From positions 126,001 through 186,000 of the forward strand of contig JAQGDQ010000080.1 of NCBI GenBank assembly GCA_030141605.1: DNA of 60,000 nt. The letters run 5' to 3'. Within the stretch, counting starts at the first letter, position 1. The number at the start of each line of letters is the position of its first letter. The translations under genes and the position numbers were made by a program. Source of the DNA: Tubiluchus corallicola. Its lineage: Eukaryota > Priapulida > Priapulimorpha > Priapulimorphida > Tubiluchidae. The notes below the pieces were generated by a model, which did not search any database, was not told the origin of the DNA, and saw only the letters and a program-made list of their open reading frames with translations. This document shows, piece by piece, positions 1-12,001 of the stretch.

Positions 1-1420
1 TAATACTGAATGATTATGGGGAATTCTTCAGGTTTAACTAGCTGAAACGCATTTTGTTTGCCATGTTACTATCACATACTAGCTAGCTTAGCAACTAACA
101 GCCTAATCATAAACTCTTGGAAAATCTTTATTTTGATATACATACAAACCTATAATATATATGAAAGAGCAGCAGTGGCGCCTTGGGGAATCTTACTAGG
201 CACCAGCGATCGATGGCAGGAGTTAAAATGTTTTAGGTTCTTTGCATGCGTGTATCCACCAAACCATTCACCTTTTGTGATTCATCCATTGGTGTTGTAG
301 GTCGTCGGTCATACAATATCACGTTAATGATGATCTCAATTTCCATGACAGATTCTAGAATTTGTCGGCAGTGAAACAACGTACCCTGCATCAAGCAAAT
401 CATACTGCTAAGACCAGCTAAAACACTTTGCTAGGGCAAATTAGATTTGAATTAATAAAAAGGAAATGCATTGTTGGATACCAATACATTCAATCAAAAA
501 GCAGATTCATGTAAATTAAAGCGTGACTCATGCCCCAAACATGACAGAAGATAAACAAGTCGGAGTAGTTATTGACTGTAATGAGTGTAATGACAAGCTC
601 AGTAAGTTCATATCACGCTTATTCCATTCAAAAAGCATAAGTATAACCAGATGATAATCGAAACTTATGCCAAATCGAAGATGCAGTAAAAACAAGTTCT
701 TCGGCGGTTGATTTTTACTTACCTGATTGGAAAATCTGGTTGAAGAACTTGTTGATAATATTAGTAAAAAATATAGAAGTGATCCGTGAATACCACAAAA
801 ATCCAGAGTGGAGGGCCCATAGAGGGCAATTCGAGGCGGTGACGGACAATCGTAAAAGAGTTTCTGTTTTACATCTCAGACTCTAAAGTTTCACATATTT
901 TGTCAACGCCAGCGATGCAGATAGGCTGTTTACACAAGGACACGGCTCAAACACAAATATTATTATGGAAACTTTCTAAAGGAACACTTGGGGCATATCT
1001 CTATTCAGCATGTACCAGCAGGGTATAGAACCGAACGTCAAAAACTGAAATGCGAATATTTGTACAAACTCAAGTTCCTTGTAGCAACAATTAGACTATG
1101 CGTCCACAAACATCAGAAATGCACTAGCTTTTTCTGTATGTGTTTGACGGAGGGCTTTGTTCAAAGACGGTTGTATTTCAATGTGTGAACAGTGATACTG
1201 TGAAGTCTGTTAAACAGTGACATAAAACTTCTGAAACTTATAAAATCCTTGACAAGAAACTACCTAACTCTTATAAAAGATGTTACGCTTGCTCGCAATT
1301 CAGAAACAAAGTGTGTTTAAAATAATTGGATTACGGTCACCAAACATTATCAAAAATATTACAACTGTTAAAACATAACAGTCCAAGAGCCCCTTGAAGA
1401 AATTATCTCCTCAACATTAT
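1..1420. other. intergenic, no recognised feature
   Basis: AT-rich DNA with only short open frames (58-300, 988-1188) that lack recognisable protein signatures. I see no repeat with clear ends. Confidence 0.6.
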
Positions 1421-1850
1421 TTTTGACCACGCATACCGTAGGTTTGGGTGTGGCATTTTACAAATGACTACCCGTTCATCATGGGAGCGGAGCTTTCAGG
1501 GGGTATACACCTCACGGGAGCTAGGTTTTCGGGAAGGCGTTTAGCATGAAGTATGCTTGACCTCGTTAGTGTTCGGCGAAATTGTGATTTAATCTAATCT
1601 AATTCTAGGGTATGTCAATATGTGATAATGTGAGGATGTTGTGTTTTAATTAATGCAAGCTTCGTGCCTACGATATTTATATGCAGTGGTCAAAAACCAT
1701 GTTCGTGATGATTATATATGCCTTTTGGAAGGGTACCTACTTTAGAGTGTATTCTCTGAAAACCCCAATCCCATGACAAACGGGTAGTCATTTGTGGAAT
1801 GCAAGATTCATACCTACAATATGCAGTGGCTGAAAATCGGGTTTCTGATG
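1421..1850. mobile_element. MITE-like inverted-repeat element, long imperfect TIRs
   Basis: The left arm (about 1421-1485) and right arm (about 1766-1842) are imperfect reverse complements over roughly 60 bp. The best core is ACAAATGACTACCCGTT (left 1459-1475; right, inverted, near 1778-1795), followed by TCATGGGA in both. A third copy of the outer end (CCTAC, about 8 bases, then ATGCAGTGG and TCAAAAA) lies inside at about 1660-1710, so the element is probably composite. No coding capacity. Confidence 0.7.
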
Positions 1851-3572
1851 AGGCGGTTATTTCGTCCCGTGCTCTTAGGCCATTAGGAAACTATTGTGCA
1901 GGATTATACATCTTAACAGAACGCAAGACATTATACTAGGCGGATTTATAATAACAGATAGTATACTTTACTTCGTTACCGTGTAACATTATGCAGTTAG
2001 CTGATTTAATTAAATTAAGAATTGTAGTGTTTATGTATCAATGCAATAATAGACTATTTCCTAAGTTTTTTTGCAAATCCAGTAAAATTAGCATCTAAGA
2101 GACATAATACGAGATATAATCAATACATTGTGCCGTTATGTAGAACCAACATAACTAAACATTTTAAATTTCAATGACCATAGTCTGGAATGAGATTTGT
2201 TAATCTACAAAAATAGCAGATTCATTACTACATTTAAAAATACTAAAAAATTAAATTTTGAGTAAATACTATTGAGTAGTCAAAGTTTCTATCAGTATCC
2301 ATTTTCACAGTAGCTGCAAAACAGTCCAGGTATCGCGTGTGCCTAATATTACGACAAATATTCTAACAAATAATAGTCTTTCTCTCTTTTATATCATCCC
2401 ATATATGAGCTTCATTCATTGTATCATTCCTAAATGTTTTTCTTTGTCACGTGATTCGCCTCATAATTTTTAGCTTATATTCATTACTTTCTTTTTACTT
2501 TCACAGGGTGGGGCAATCTAACAAGCCCTGCTTTTTGAATGCCCTGCAACACATTTACATTTATTATAGGCAAACATGTGAGGTTTTTCTTTTTCAGAAA
2601 CAATAAAAAATTAAATTGTACTATGTTCACCGTAGGCCCTTTCACCTTTGTTTTGAACACAAAATTGTTGTAAAGGCGTTATATGAAATAAATGACTTAT
2701 GACTCATAGAATTCTCAAATAGTTTAACACTCAGGTCCACCCTATATTTCATGTCGTCAAAGTTTCACCGAAATTAAATTGTTGTTTCAATTTTAAAATT
2801 TTATCATGTTTCAGCGCTGGAGTGTTAGTCACTATAAAGCTGACACATTAAAATGGTTGCTTAATCTTTCTAAAAGCGTCAGGCCCTCAGAGACACTAAT
2901 AGTGCACTTAATTATTTAACATCCGTTAAGACAAGAAAAGTTCTTTTTTCTCATGTGGTTTGAAGAGCGGAACAATGGGTCAGACCAATTTTTACAACAT
3001 CCCACCTACTAAATCGCTTTCTCCTAATCAGGGAATGGAAAGCAGCTTTCTACCATCACTTTGACATGGATTTTATTTATATTTAAGCGTTTATGAATGA
3101 AAGAGGTGTAAAAAAGATTTTTGTGCCACATTATTTAGTAGATCGCCAAATCGTGCGTTAAAAATGCTCACTTTCCACGACCAATACTCCAAGAAACTTA
3201 ACCTTTTCCTACGACAACTCTGCTGTCTTTTACACGTGTAACATTTCATTTCTACACATAGTTTTCTAAGAAAACATTCAAGTTCTGAGGCGGAAATCTC
3301 TGAAATTGCTTTGATGTGGTGCAGACAAATATTTTGACAAGTTTATCGAGATAAAATACATGATAAAATTAAAGCCAATACGCGTTGTCTTTGAGCTCTG
3401 ACAAATACATGAACTGTGTGAAATCGATCAATCATTTATTGATAATCAGTCAAAACGTTATTTTTTAATTTTTGGCTAATTTATTTGTACCGATTATATA
3501 CCAGGTGATTATACTAGACGCGCACATAAAATTTATCAAAGATTTCTCTTAAGTAAACAAAAGGTCAAAAAC
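1851..3572. other. intergenic, nothing recognised
   Basis: AT-rich with poly-A/T runs; no open frame of note and no clear repeat boundaries. Confidence 0.6.
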
Positions 3573-3817
3573 AAATCGTGATTACACGAAATGTGCTAAT
3601 TTGCTCGCAAAAGACTGTTGCAAAGTTTAATCTTAAAAGTTTTGGTTAACAACTTCGCAAAAATTGCTACATGAAATTAGGTCTGGATGGAAAAAAAATC
3701 GTGATTATATGAAATTTGCTAATTTGTTCGCCAAAACTATTGCAAAGTTCAATCTTAAAAGTTTTGGTTAACAAATTCGCAACATTTGCGACATGAAATT
3801 AGGTCTGGATGGAAAAA
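3573..3817. repeat. two-copy tandem duplication, period about 123 bp
   Basis: Copy 1 (3573-3695) and copy 2 (3696-3817) share blocks such as AATCGTGATTA and TTAAAAGTTTTGGTTAACAA, and both end ATGAAATTAGGTCTGGATGG. They differ by scattered substitutions, so the duplication is not very recent. There is no coding potential across both copies. Confidence 0.85.
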
Positions 3818-5105
3818 ATGATTATTTTGTGCTTATCTTCACACTTTTATTCTTCTAGTATCCGGATTTTGCTTTTTTGCCAAAATTCTGATGATACAAC
3901 CTTGGAAAATTCGGCCTGACACAAATCACACGACCTTGCGAGCCGACCTTTTTCTGTCACATTTCTTTCAAATTGTATGTATAAGATCTTAATACAGCTT
4001 TCAATAGAAGATTTCACACTTGAGCATGCTGTTGCTCTGTAGCTTCCTGTGTGGTAAACTACTTTCAGATTTGCCTTAAACATTGTTGCTGCGTGTCGAA
4101 ATTAATTTATAAAGGTTGTAACTATATATACAAGGTTTTGCAAGGATGCTTATAAGACTATTTTGCAAAACAATTGTTTTTCTGTCGCCCCAGGTTAGAG
4201 GCTTCTAAAACTACTAGTGTTTAATAATTGTGATTGTTCATATCCATTACAACTTGCTGCCACACTAATTTATACAGTTTTATTGACATTTTACTAACTT
4301 ACTGGGAACTGAGACATATGTTTTAGTCTTTCACATTCCGAACGTTGACTCGTGGGAACACTGGCCACCTGGTAAAGTGTCACAGTGTCTCAGATTGTTA
4401 GACATTTTTCTTTATGTCCTGCATGATTGAATACGAAGACATTTTTCGAAAATTGTTAAAATATGTCGCATAGTTAGGAGGGTTTTAGTCGCTTTCATTC
4501 TTATTTTACTTATTCTGCTGTTATTTGAATATTTCCCCAGTTTTACGATTTTAAATGATTTAGGGTGAGCAGTCACGGCGTGTGCTTAACGAAGTTAAAT
4601 TACATGAAAACACTCTTCATAAATAAAGCTTAAAAATTCGTCTTGAAATTTTGTATCGTTGATATGGTGTTCTTACAGCATACAGAACTTGCATTAGCAG
4701 TAAAGCTGTGTGAAACATGTAATTTAAAAACCCGCAATGACCGTTGGTGAGCTTATTGCACATTTAAGAATCACAGTGAGTGATACCCATGATACCCATG
4801 ATTAAAAAGTGATTGATCCCGGCTTGCAGAATGTCGAGCCGTATACAAGGTAATAAAAAGGCGGCTGTTGAATACCTATATTGTCATAAAAGTGCTCATT
4901 CATTATAAAGTACAGCACTATACATTGATTGCATTTACAGTATACTATTAGCAAATCGACATTTCTTTGATTTTTAACAAAAACGTAATTTATTGTCAGT
5001 GTGTAGGTGTACTCTGTAAACGTGAAGGTCTATTCACTGCATAGAATCATCAGACTGATTATATTGTTACATGCATTAAATTAGGCAATTTTGGCTAATA
5101 TCATA
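3818..5105. other. intergenic, nothing recognised
   Basis: Contains a small direct repeat ATACCCATG-ATACCCATG near 4783-4800. The open frame at 3847-4083 (minus) has no recognisable motif. Confidence 0.55.
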
Positions 5106-5237
5106 CAGTGGCTAATGTCGGACAATGGCTTCACGCTTTATTAAAAAAGTAAAAATAACAAAGTAGTATAACACTATTTTTCTTTAATAATAGAAGGAGA
5201 AGAAAAAAATTAGTCAGTGTACGACATTAGCCCATTT
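5106..5237. mobile_element. short TIR element (pogo/mariner-type MITE candidate)
   Basis: Starts after a TA with CAGTGGCTAATGTCGGACA, and ends with the inverted counterpart around 5218-5237 (TGTACGACATTAGCCCA). The interior is about 90 bp of A/T-rich sequence. The CAGT start next to a TA dinucleotide is the pogo/Tc1-mariner pattern seen in other elements of this window. Confidence 0.6.
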
Positions 5238-7017
5238 TACTTTATATACCCAATGTTCAAGCATTTCATGTACAAGAAGCCATTTGTTCACATATTTGAA
5301 ATGTAAAGATTTACTTAGAAATGAACGACTGATATTACGTTGTTTTGTTTAATGATAACAATTGCAATAGATGGCTTTCCTTAGAACACAAGGTATTATG
5401 ACCATAATCAACGCAACGGTAGTATAGAACAAAGTATATAAAGGAATAAGTAATATCGAGGTTTTTTGTGACAAACTGGCAATAGTAAGTAAAGCTTTTA
5501 TTGCAAGCATTGCTCATATAACAACAGTTAGTATAACAATATAACATAATACAATACAATAACAGCTAGTATACAAGACAATAATTACAATAACACAATT
5601 ACTATTTACAAATAGTAGATTTAATTGTTTGTTATGTATAGCTTTGAATAAAACAAACAGTCACTATTTACAATACCGCTCAACAATTGTAGCTTTTTTA
5701 GTCTCTGTCACTGCTATTGTGATATGTATGCATGTGCATGTGTGTGTGATCAAAGCGCACTTTTGTCTAGAAGGCACTATATTGTTGTAACGTAGATAAA
5801 TCCGTCTTAAGTAATTCTTATTTATTGAAAAGAGAAGCTAGGCTATGGAAAGCTGAAAAAAACTCACAGATTGGCTTTGCGCAGGAATTCAATCAAGCAT
5901 CAGATAAAATCAATGAGGTTGCTATCAAGACTGCCGACAAGAAACGTGTTACGCAGAACTACAGGCAAAAAGTTTAATTGCCCATATAACGGGGCAAGGC
6001 AGAAGAACGAGAATTATTTCAAGAGAATTTTTTAAATGTGCAATAAAAAATCGTATGGGCAATAAAACTGAATGAAGCTGACGATGCTGCAGCTGCTGCC
6101 CGAGCTGCTCGCCTGTAAAATTAAATGTTTAATAGCTGGTGGACAAAGTTGGATGATGCTAATTGGTAATTTAACTGCTTGTTTTACGAGAAAGTTTTCG
6201 CTGCATGTTAACTGTTATCGAATCAAAAGTCAAGTCTACCGCAGGGCATTTCAAAAATGGTATAGGAAGTTACTCTGATACTAAAGGTCAAACACTTTCA
6301 AACAGAAACTTTGACAAAAGGAAAAAAGTAAGAGGTAAGGCAGTTCGCACATGCAATTTCAAATTCACTCAACTGCTTATATATCAATTAATATTTTACG
6401 GTGCTTCATGTTTCGCGTTAGTTTTTATAAGCCACTGATCCGGTTATTTTTTTAAAACGTTTCATATTTGAATTAGCAAAAGCACAAACCTCTTATTGGT
6501 AAAGTTTTGACAAGTGGTAAGTGCTGTTCAAATAGCCGTAAAAGTTGCTGTGCTGTAAAAGTTAAACTTACATTAAGCATTTCTGTGAGCCTGAAGAGTG
6601 TATTCTACAGAGATTATGACGTAACTTTGACAAAGAAAACCAGTCGTTTTGCAGGTGAATGTATAATAATTTCAACGTAACAAAAGAAACCTATTGCAGC
6701 AGAAAAAAACACTAGACAACTAAAGAATTGCTAAAATAATACATCGCAAATATGTTGATTTCTCATAACTGCCACAAGTACCATTGTCCAATAATGTATC
6801 ACTAGCATAGGTATCGCAAAACTGCATAAGAATCTTTTATAGAATTGATTAGAAATTTGCTGAATCATATACGCGCTGCGTCAAGGTAAACGATGTTAAC
6901 AAAATATTACTAGTAGCCTGTGAAAGATTAAGACAATATAATATAAATACGTAAGTGATTTCGAATATTACGCCTTGATCATCGGCCTGCAAATATAGGC
7001 TTAGAAAGCACAAATGT
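5238..7017. other. intergenic, nothing recognised
   Basis: Overlapping open frames at 6072-6278 and 6205-6438 lack family signatures. TG-rich run near 5727-5748. Confidence 0.55.
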
Positions 7018-7163
7018 AACCGGACGCCATTGCATTTCTTGCGGGTTTTGGAGCTCGCTTGTGCTCATTCTATTGCTGTCTTTTCTAGATGTGGTGTCAT
7101 CCTCATCAGTTTACCTTTGTAACCCTTGTGCACGTCGGGGCGAAATGCAATGACGTCCGGTTT
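7018..7163. repeat. imperfect inverted repeat, short MITE candidate
   Basis: AACCGGACGCCATTGCATTT at 7018-7037 is mirrored by AAATGCAATGACGTCCGGTT at about 7143-7162, with one mismatch (C/T) in 20 bp. The loop of about 105 bp has no open frame. The size and the clean arms suggest a small non-autonomous element or foldback. Confidence 0.7.
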
Positions 7164-8509
7164 CTCAAACTGCGGTTGTAAACATAGTAACGAAGTTAAC
7201 AGGGAGAGAGCAAAAGCAAAAATGCCAAAAATCATAGCCGTACAAATTAGTTATGTTGCTAATAGGATCCAGATTTAAGTATTCTAGTTTCTTGGAGTAT
7301 TTGATTCTGTGCAGTTTCTAATTAGAGACGAACCATAATCAACTCTCGTCCATGATTAGTACTGATTACTCAGATGTTGGCCGATTCATTATAATGTTTG
7401 CAAATGCACGTGAGCCTGTTTAGTTGAGTACACAGAACAGAGTCATATTATCCAGACTACAATAGGTTTCCAATGCCCACAATTGACAGATTTCGGGAGA
7501 AATATTTGCTTAGCTTTCCAGTACGCTGATTAAATTTTCTATAAGTTACACCTGTCGACTTTTCCATGGACCCTTGGCATCCGCTTTCAAAACCCAGAGC
7601 CTCCTATTCTTAGCATGGCAAACCTTTCTAGTGTCTTATAAAGCATGTTGGGGTGCATCCTGCCTTAGGCTACAATTTATAGCCAAACTTAAAAGTGGTG
7701 TACATCAAGCTTTTATTACCGGCACTGAGGTGTGGACAAAGCCATAATTTATAGCATGTTAAAGCACCTGTCAACAGAAAGCTAAAAATACATAAATTGT
7801 GTGTGTTAATGAAGAAAACGCAAAACAAGTGCGTGTAGCAGCCATTTGGTATGAGCGTCTACGGATTTCTGTATTTTCTCTAATTACGAAGTATTTCAGT
7901 TATAAGACACCTGCTCAGTTGGTTGTCAGGGGCAACAATGATGCAACGCTAAGGCAGCTCGATAACGCTTGTTTCCAGTTTCACATTAAAATCTAGCTAG
8001 AAGTTCGTTTAACAGATATCACATATCTATAAGTAAAAGCTAACAAATAGTAACGCATTAATTTTGTAATGAAAATTTAGTTTTTGAAGGACGTTCAAAT
8101 AATGTTGTATTGCATCTGATCAGTGTTTGTTCAACCTTTTCTAATTTTACTGAGGGCTTCATGTTTTATACAGACGAAAGGTATTTTAAAATCTGCTTAC
8201 CGGTCGCTAAAACCCCTAACAAAACCATTTGCACAAAGCTGTGAGTGACGATAGGCCGCTTTAGCTAAACGAAATAGCATACCATTGTGACAAACAGCAC
8301 GAAGGGACAAAATATTGTTGAGAGACTGAGTGAAGTAGAGAGGTTATGAAGTTTAAGTAGAGAAATGCAGTGTTAGATCATAAGATGCACTGCAACATGA
8401 AAAGCATTGAATGGTGCAAAAGCAAACACGTTAATTTTATTGTAGTAGTATCATAAACGGGTGTGTTAACATGATACATAGCATAATTCAGATATTCACT
8501 ATGTCTTGT
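7164..8509. other. intergenic, nothing recognised
   Basis: Short open frame 7799-7996 (plus) with no recognisable signature; no repeats with clear edges. Confidence 0.55.
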
Positions 8510-8589
8510 ACTTTGTTGTACAAGCTTACGGCATTTGACCTCTGTTCAACTTTGTTGTACAAGCTTACGGCATTTGACCTCTGTTCAAC
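8510..8589. repeat. perfect 39-bp tandem duplication
   Basis: The unit containing TTGTACAAGCTTACGGCATT is repeated head to tail (8510-8548, 8549-8587) with no difference, and the second copy extends into CGTC. Lack of divergence indicates a young duplication. Confidence 0.9.
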
Positions 8590-10631
8590 GTCATCCACCG
8601 TAAAACAGCGTACAACCACTAAGCGGGAAAATTCAACGTGGTTCTGCTAGCGGAGAAAAAAACGAAAGCAGACCTGTGCCACTTACTGAAGAAAAACTCG
8701 CCAGTGTTCATGAACGTCGAACCACGACTTTGACAGAAAATCGGTGAAGCACAGATGCCGGTCGTGATAAGAGACGCTCGACTTCTGCTTAATGTCACCG
8801 AGTCGTGAGATTGAAGTTTACACTTGCCTTTTGTTATAGGCAATTAGGCTTTCTTACGTCGAACTTTTTAAAAAACAAACTCTTAAAAATGATTTCTGTT
8901 TAATATCTGTTTTTAGATAAATATTATACTTTTACGAGTTTAACGTTTGGAAGTCCAAACGAACCCTACCTTAAGAGATTCAGTTCGATTAAAACGTTAT
9001 TTACTTGAACGACGACTCTTGTTTCTCCATGCAAAGATAACGTACACATGATAATAGACCATGATTAAATTCCAATTACTTCCTCATACTAATAATTATT
9101 ATTTCGCTGCGGCAGGCAAATAGCTCAAGCAAGACCGTGAAGTGAAAAATATTTACGGTCTAATGGCTCGTTGGTTACTGAAAGAAAGCTCCTCTAATAT
9201 GGCTGTATTTAAGAATTTGTCACACGTTGCATACATGCGAGCAAACAACATTTGCTAAGAACGTATGGTGCTCAGGCGTTCTTGCTATTTTATAATATGA
9301 ATGACAAATTATTGAATTATCAGAGTTTCAAAATGTTATGAATACAGCACATGTTCATAAAGCTAAAAGAAACAGCTTATCCAATAAAACAAAGAACTCT
9401 TGTTTTTAACTATTGGAAAGTCATTAAGGACTTGTTTATTAACATGCCATACAGTAACAGTTGAAAGATTACTATCATTAGTTGAATTTCACAGTTGTGT
9501 CAACGTGTAAGCAAATGGAGGAAAATAATAAACACCAGAGAGGGACTGAAATGCCGTACAATCATCAATCAAAAGCATCTGCTGGTATTTCTCTCCTGAC
9601 ACACTGATCAAATTATAAAGCCTGGTATGATATCATGAATCACGTGCAATTATCTTCACCCATTGTGGATGACGTCATATACATGACTACATGCATGGCT
9701 TCAGTTTTTTACACGCGGTAGCAACTTTGCCTCTCAGCCAAACGGGCTTCTTTTCTTTAATTACGGTTACGACGGCAACCGCTCCCCTTTCATTCTATTT
9801 ATTTGTCTTCATTGCTTTCGGCGGAGGTTAAAACAGTTAGGCTGATTATACAGACCTAGAGGGAATCGGCTGTAATTTATTACAGCTGAAGCATTGATTT
9901 ACAGTCTTTACAATTTGAGGGATTTTGTTACAAGTGGCACGACTGAGTGGATTTTGTCCGCTCGTTGAATGCGATTACTCAATAAATTAGCAATTGCAGA
10001 AATGTCTTGAAAATTTATTGCCGCATGCATATGGAAGCAAGAATAGCAAATAAAGACGTTGAACAGATGAGTTTACAAAAAGCCCATTTCACAAGAAATT
10101 AGTTCACTTCTTCTGGAAATTAGTTCACTTCCCAGAAGAGAATTTGGTGTAGAGTGTGCATGACAGCGTGTCTAAGAAAGGGTTAGATATTTGTTAAGAT
10201 GTTTTGCCAAGCAGTCCCGCTGTCACGAGTTATACTTTGATTGACCAAAATATAGTAAAAATTAGCATATGAGTTCGTGTAAGACAGTATGAACAATGCT
10301 TTAGGTTTTTTCTCCTTATTTTTCTAGGAATACGATTACCCAAACAACAGGATTTTAAATAATAATAATAATAAACAAGAGATTGTATTATTTTCGATTC
10401 TCACAGAAAAGAAACTATGCCGGTGAATGAAATTCTTTTGTAGACAAACACGTAGCAAAGCAATAATGGTTAACGTGACAATATAGAAATGGTTCACATA
10501 GTCAATTCAAATGTTTCAAAAATCAACTGGATAAATCAAACGTATATAATTTAACATTGACTCAACTATACAATGGCTGGGCTCAGTAGAACTGTTAAGG
10601 GAGATGGATACCGTCAGCAATGCTCCTACTA
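8590..10631. other. intergenic; slightly GC-richer 8590-8830
   Basis: 8590-8830 is less AT-rich than its surroundings and open on the minus strand (8619-8843), but I recognise no domain. A 25-bp direct repeat (GAAATTAGTTCACTTC twice) sits at about 10095-10131. Confidence 0.5.
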
Positions 10632-10715
10632 CGTACTCCCTCACGTATCGTACCACGCTTCCCACCACGTGCCAAATCACGTTTCCTATCACGTATCCAA
10701 TATGGCTTCCAGGAC
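10632..10715. repeat. degenerate CACG-rich minisatellite
   Basis: Repeated variants of TCACGTATC / CCACGCTTCC / TCACGTTTCC at 10-13 bp spacing. The open frames on both strands here (10516-10848 minus; 10573-10797 plus) are His/Val/Tyr-rich by-products of this repetition and are not called as genes. Confidence 0.6.
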
Positions 10716-11460
10716 ACGTCTGCCAAAACCATCGGCTCCTATGTCTCCCAAAAATGCTAACCGACTCCTCCAGACGGCACTGGACTGGATAATGTGATCC
10801 AGCAACTAAACTGGAACTCCATAAGAGGAAGAGTTTAAAGACAAGCATTCAGTATCGAAAACAACAGAGATGTTCTATACTGCATGGCTTCCATTAGCGT
10901 TACCATCAAGAAACACAATCGGAGATTTCTTGAATAAGCAAACTTGCTCCAAAGCCTCTCTAACCAATAACCAAATAGCCCATGAGGTGGCTTTCACTTT
11001 CGAGGCTTAAAAACACATGTTAAAAACAGAAAACTTGCTTTCAACAAAAATTAGCACTTTTACCTTGAGCTGCAAAACCAGATAGACAACAAAACTAGGC
11101 CAATACCAGGCCAGGCAGGTAAATTTGATCATGTGACCCAGGCTCTGGTCACTCAGGCCTGCAAAGTGCTTCCATCTAATGTTACAAAAACGTCAAAGGC
11201 GACAAAAATCACAAGTCGAATAAAAAATATTAACAATAATGGCAGCAATCAATGTTATACCAACAATAGCAATAAATTTTGGATTATCATAAAAAATAAA
11301 TTAATAGAGAATAAGTCAACCAATTATTAGTAGCGCATCCGCGCTAGACAGCTTAGGTCGCCACAGTGTGAAACACAGAAAAAAAATAAAAATTAAGGGA
11401 ACTCATGCTGTCATATGTGCAGTAAATCAGAACACTTTCTCAACAGAAATGCTAGCTTGA
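10716..11460. other. intergenic, nothing recognised
   Basis: AT-rich; asparagine-rich short open frame 11133-11330 reflects an AATAA-rich stretch. Confidence 0.5.
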
Positions 11461-12001
11461 ACCTTAAAGGAAAACAGGCTGATTTTTCATTTCTTACCCC
11501 GTTTGAAGTACGGCAAAAAGTATACATTTTAAGGGCTACAATAGTGCCAATGTTCTGGTTATTAAATAGTAGGTTAAAGGCTTAATTAATGGCCAGTGAT
11601 GGCATCATAACTGAACATAATTTCCAACAGCACAAGCGTACTATGACTGTGTTGCACGTGTTTGTGAAAGCGAAAATTGAAGTACAGTGCTAAACTACAA
11701 TATTTAGTATGTCATACAAAAACTTGGCAAATTTTCAGTTTAAAATTCAAATTTCAAGTTTATCAGTGTGCTCACGCATTAGCTTTCGAAAATGTGCACT
11801 TCGTCACAAATGAACACTTCTGCAATGAGAGGTACAGCTCCGGTTTTTTGTGCAATGCGTTTCTGAGATGCACGTGCTGGTGCGTATCTAACAAGCGAAT
11901 GGCAAAATGCTAACAGCGCAGAATTAGCAGCGCGCGAACGCGAAATTACCATTTCATGTTCACGTAAGTTTTTCTTGAAAAAACACTGTGTTCCCTTTCA
12001 A
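11461..12001. mobile_element. MITE-like dispersed repeat, copy 1 (TTAAAGG ends)
   Basis: Shares its layout with 52170-52669: both start CTTAAAGGAAAACAGG then GATTTTTCAT, pass through a GAAATTGAAGTACAGT block and a GAGGTACAGC block (near 11828 and 52529), and end with an inverted counterpart of the start (here TTCCCTTTCAA). The open frame at 11677-11913 lies inside and is not conserved in the other copy, so it is not a gene. Confidence 0.75.

Noticed and set aside
10516-10848. Open frames on both strands with His/Val/Tyr-rich products
   Set aside because: They overlap each other and arise from a CACG-rich minisatellite.
11677-11913. Cys-rich 78-codon open frame
   Set aside because: It lies inside a dispersed repeat whose other copy (52170-52669) does not keep the frame.
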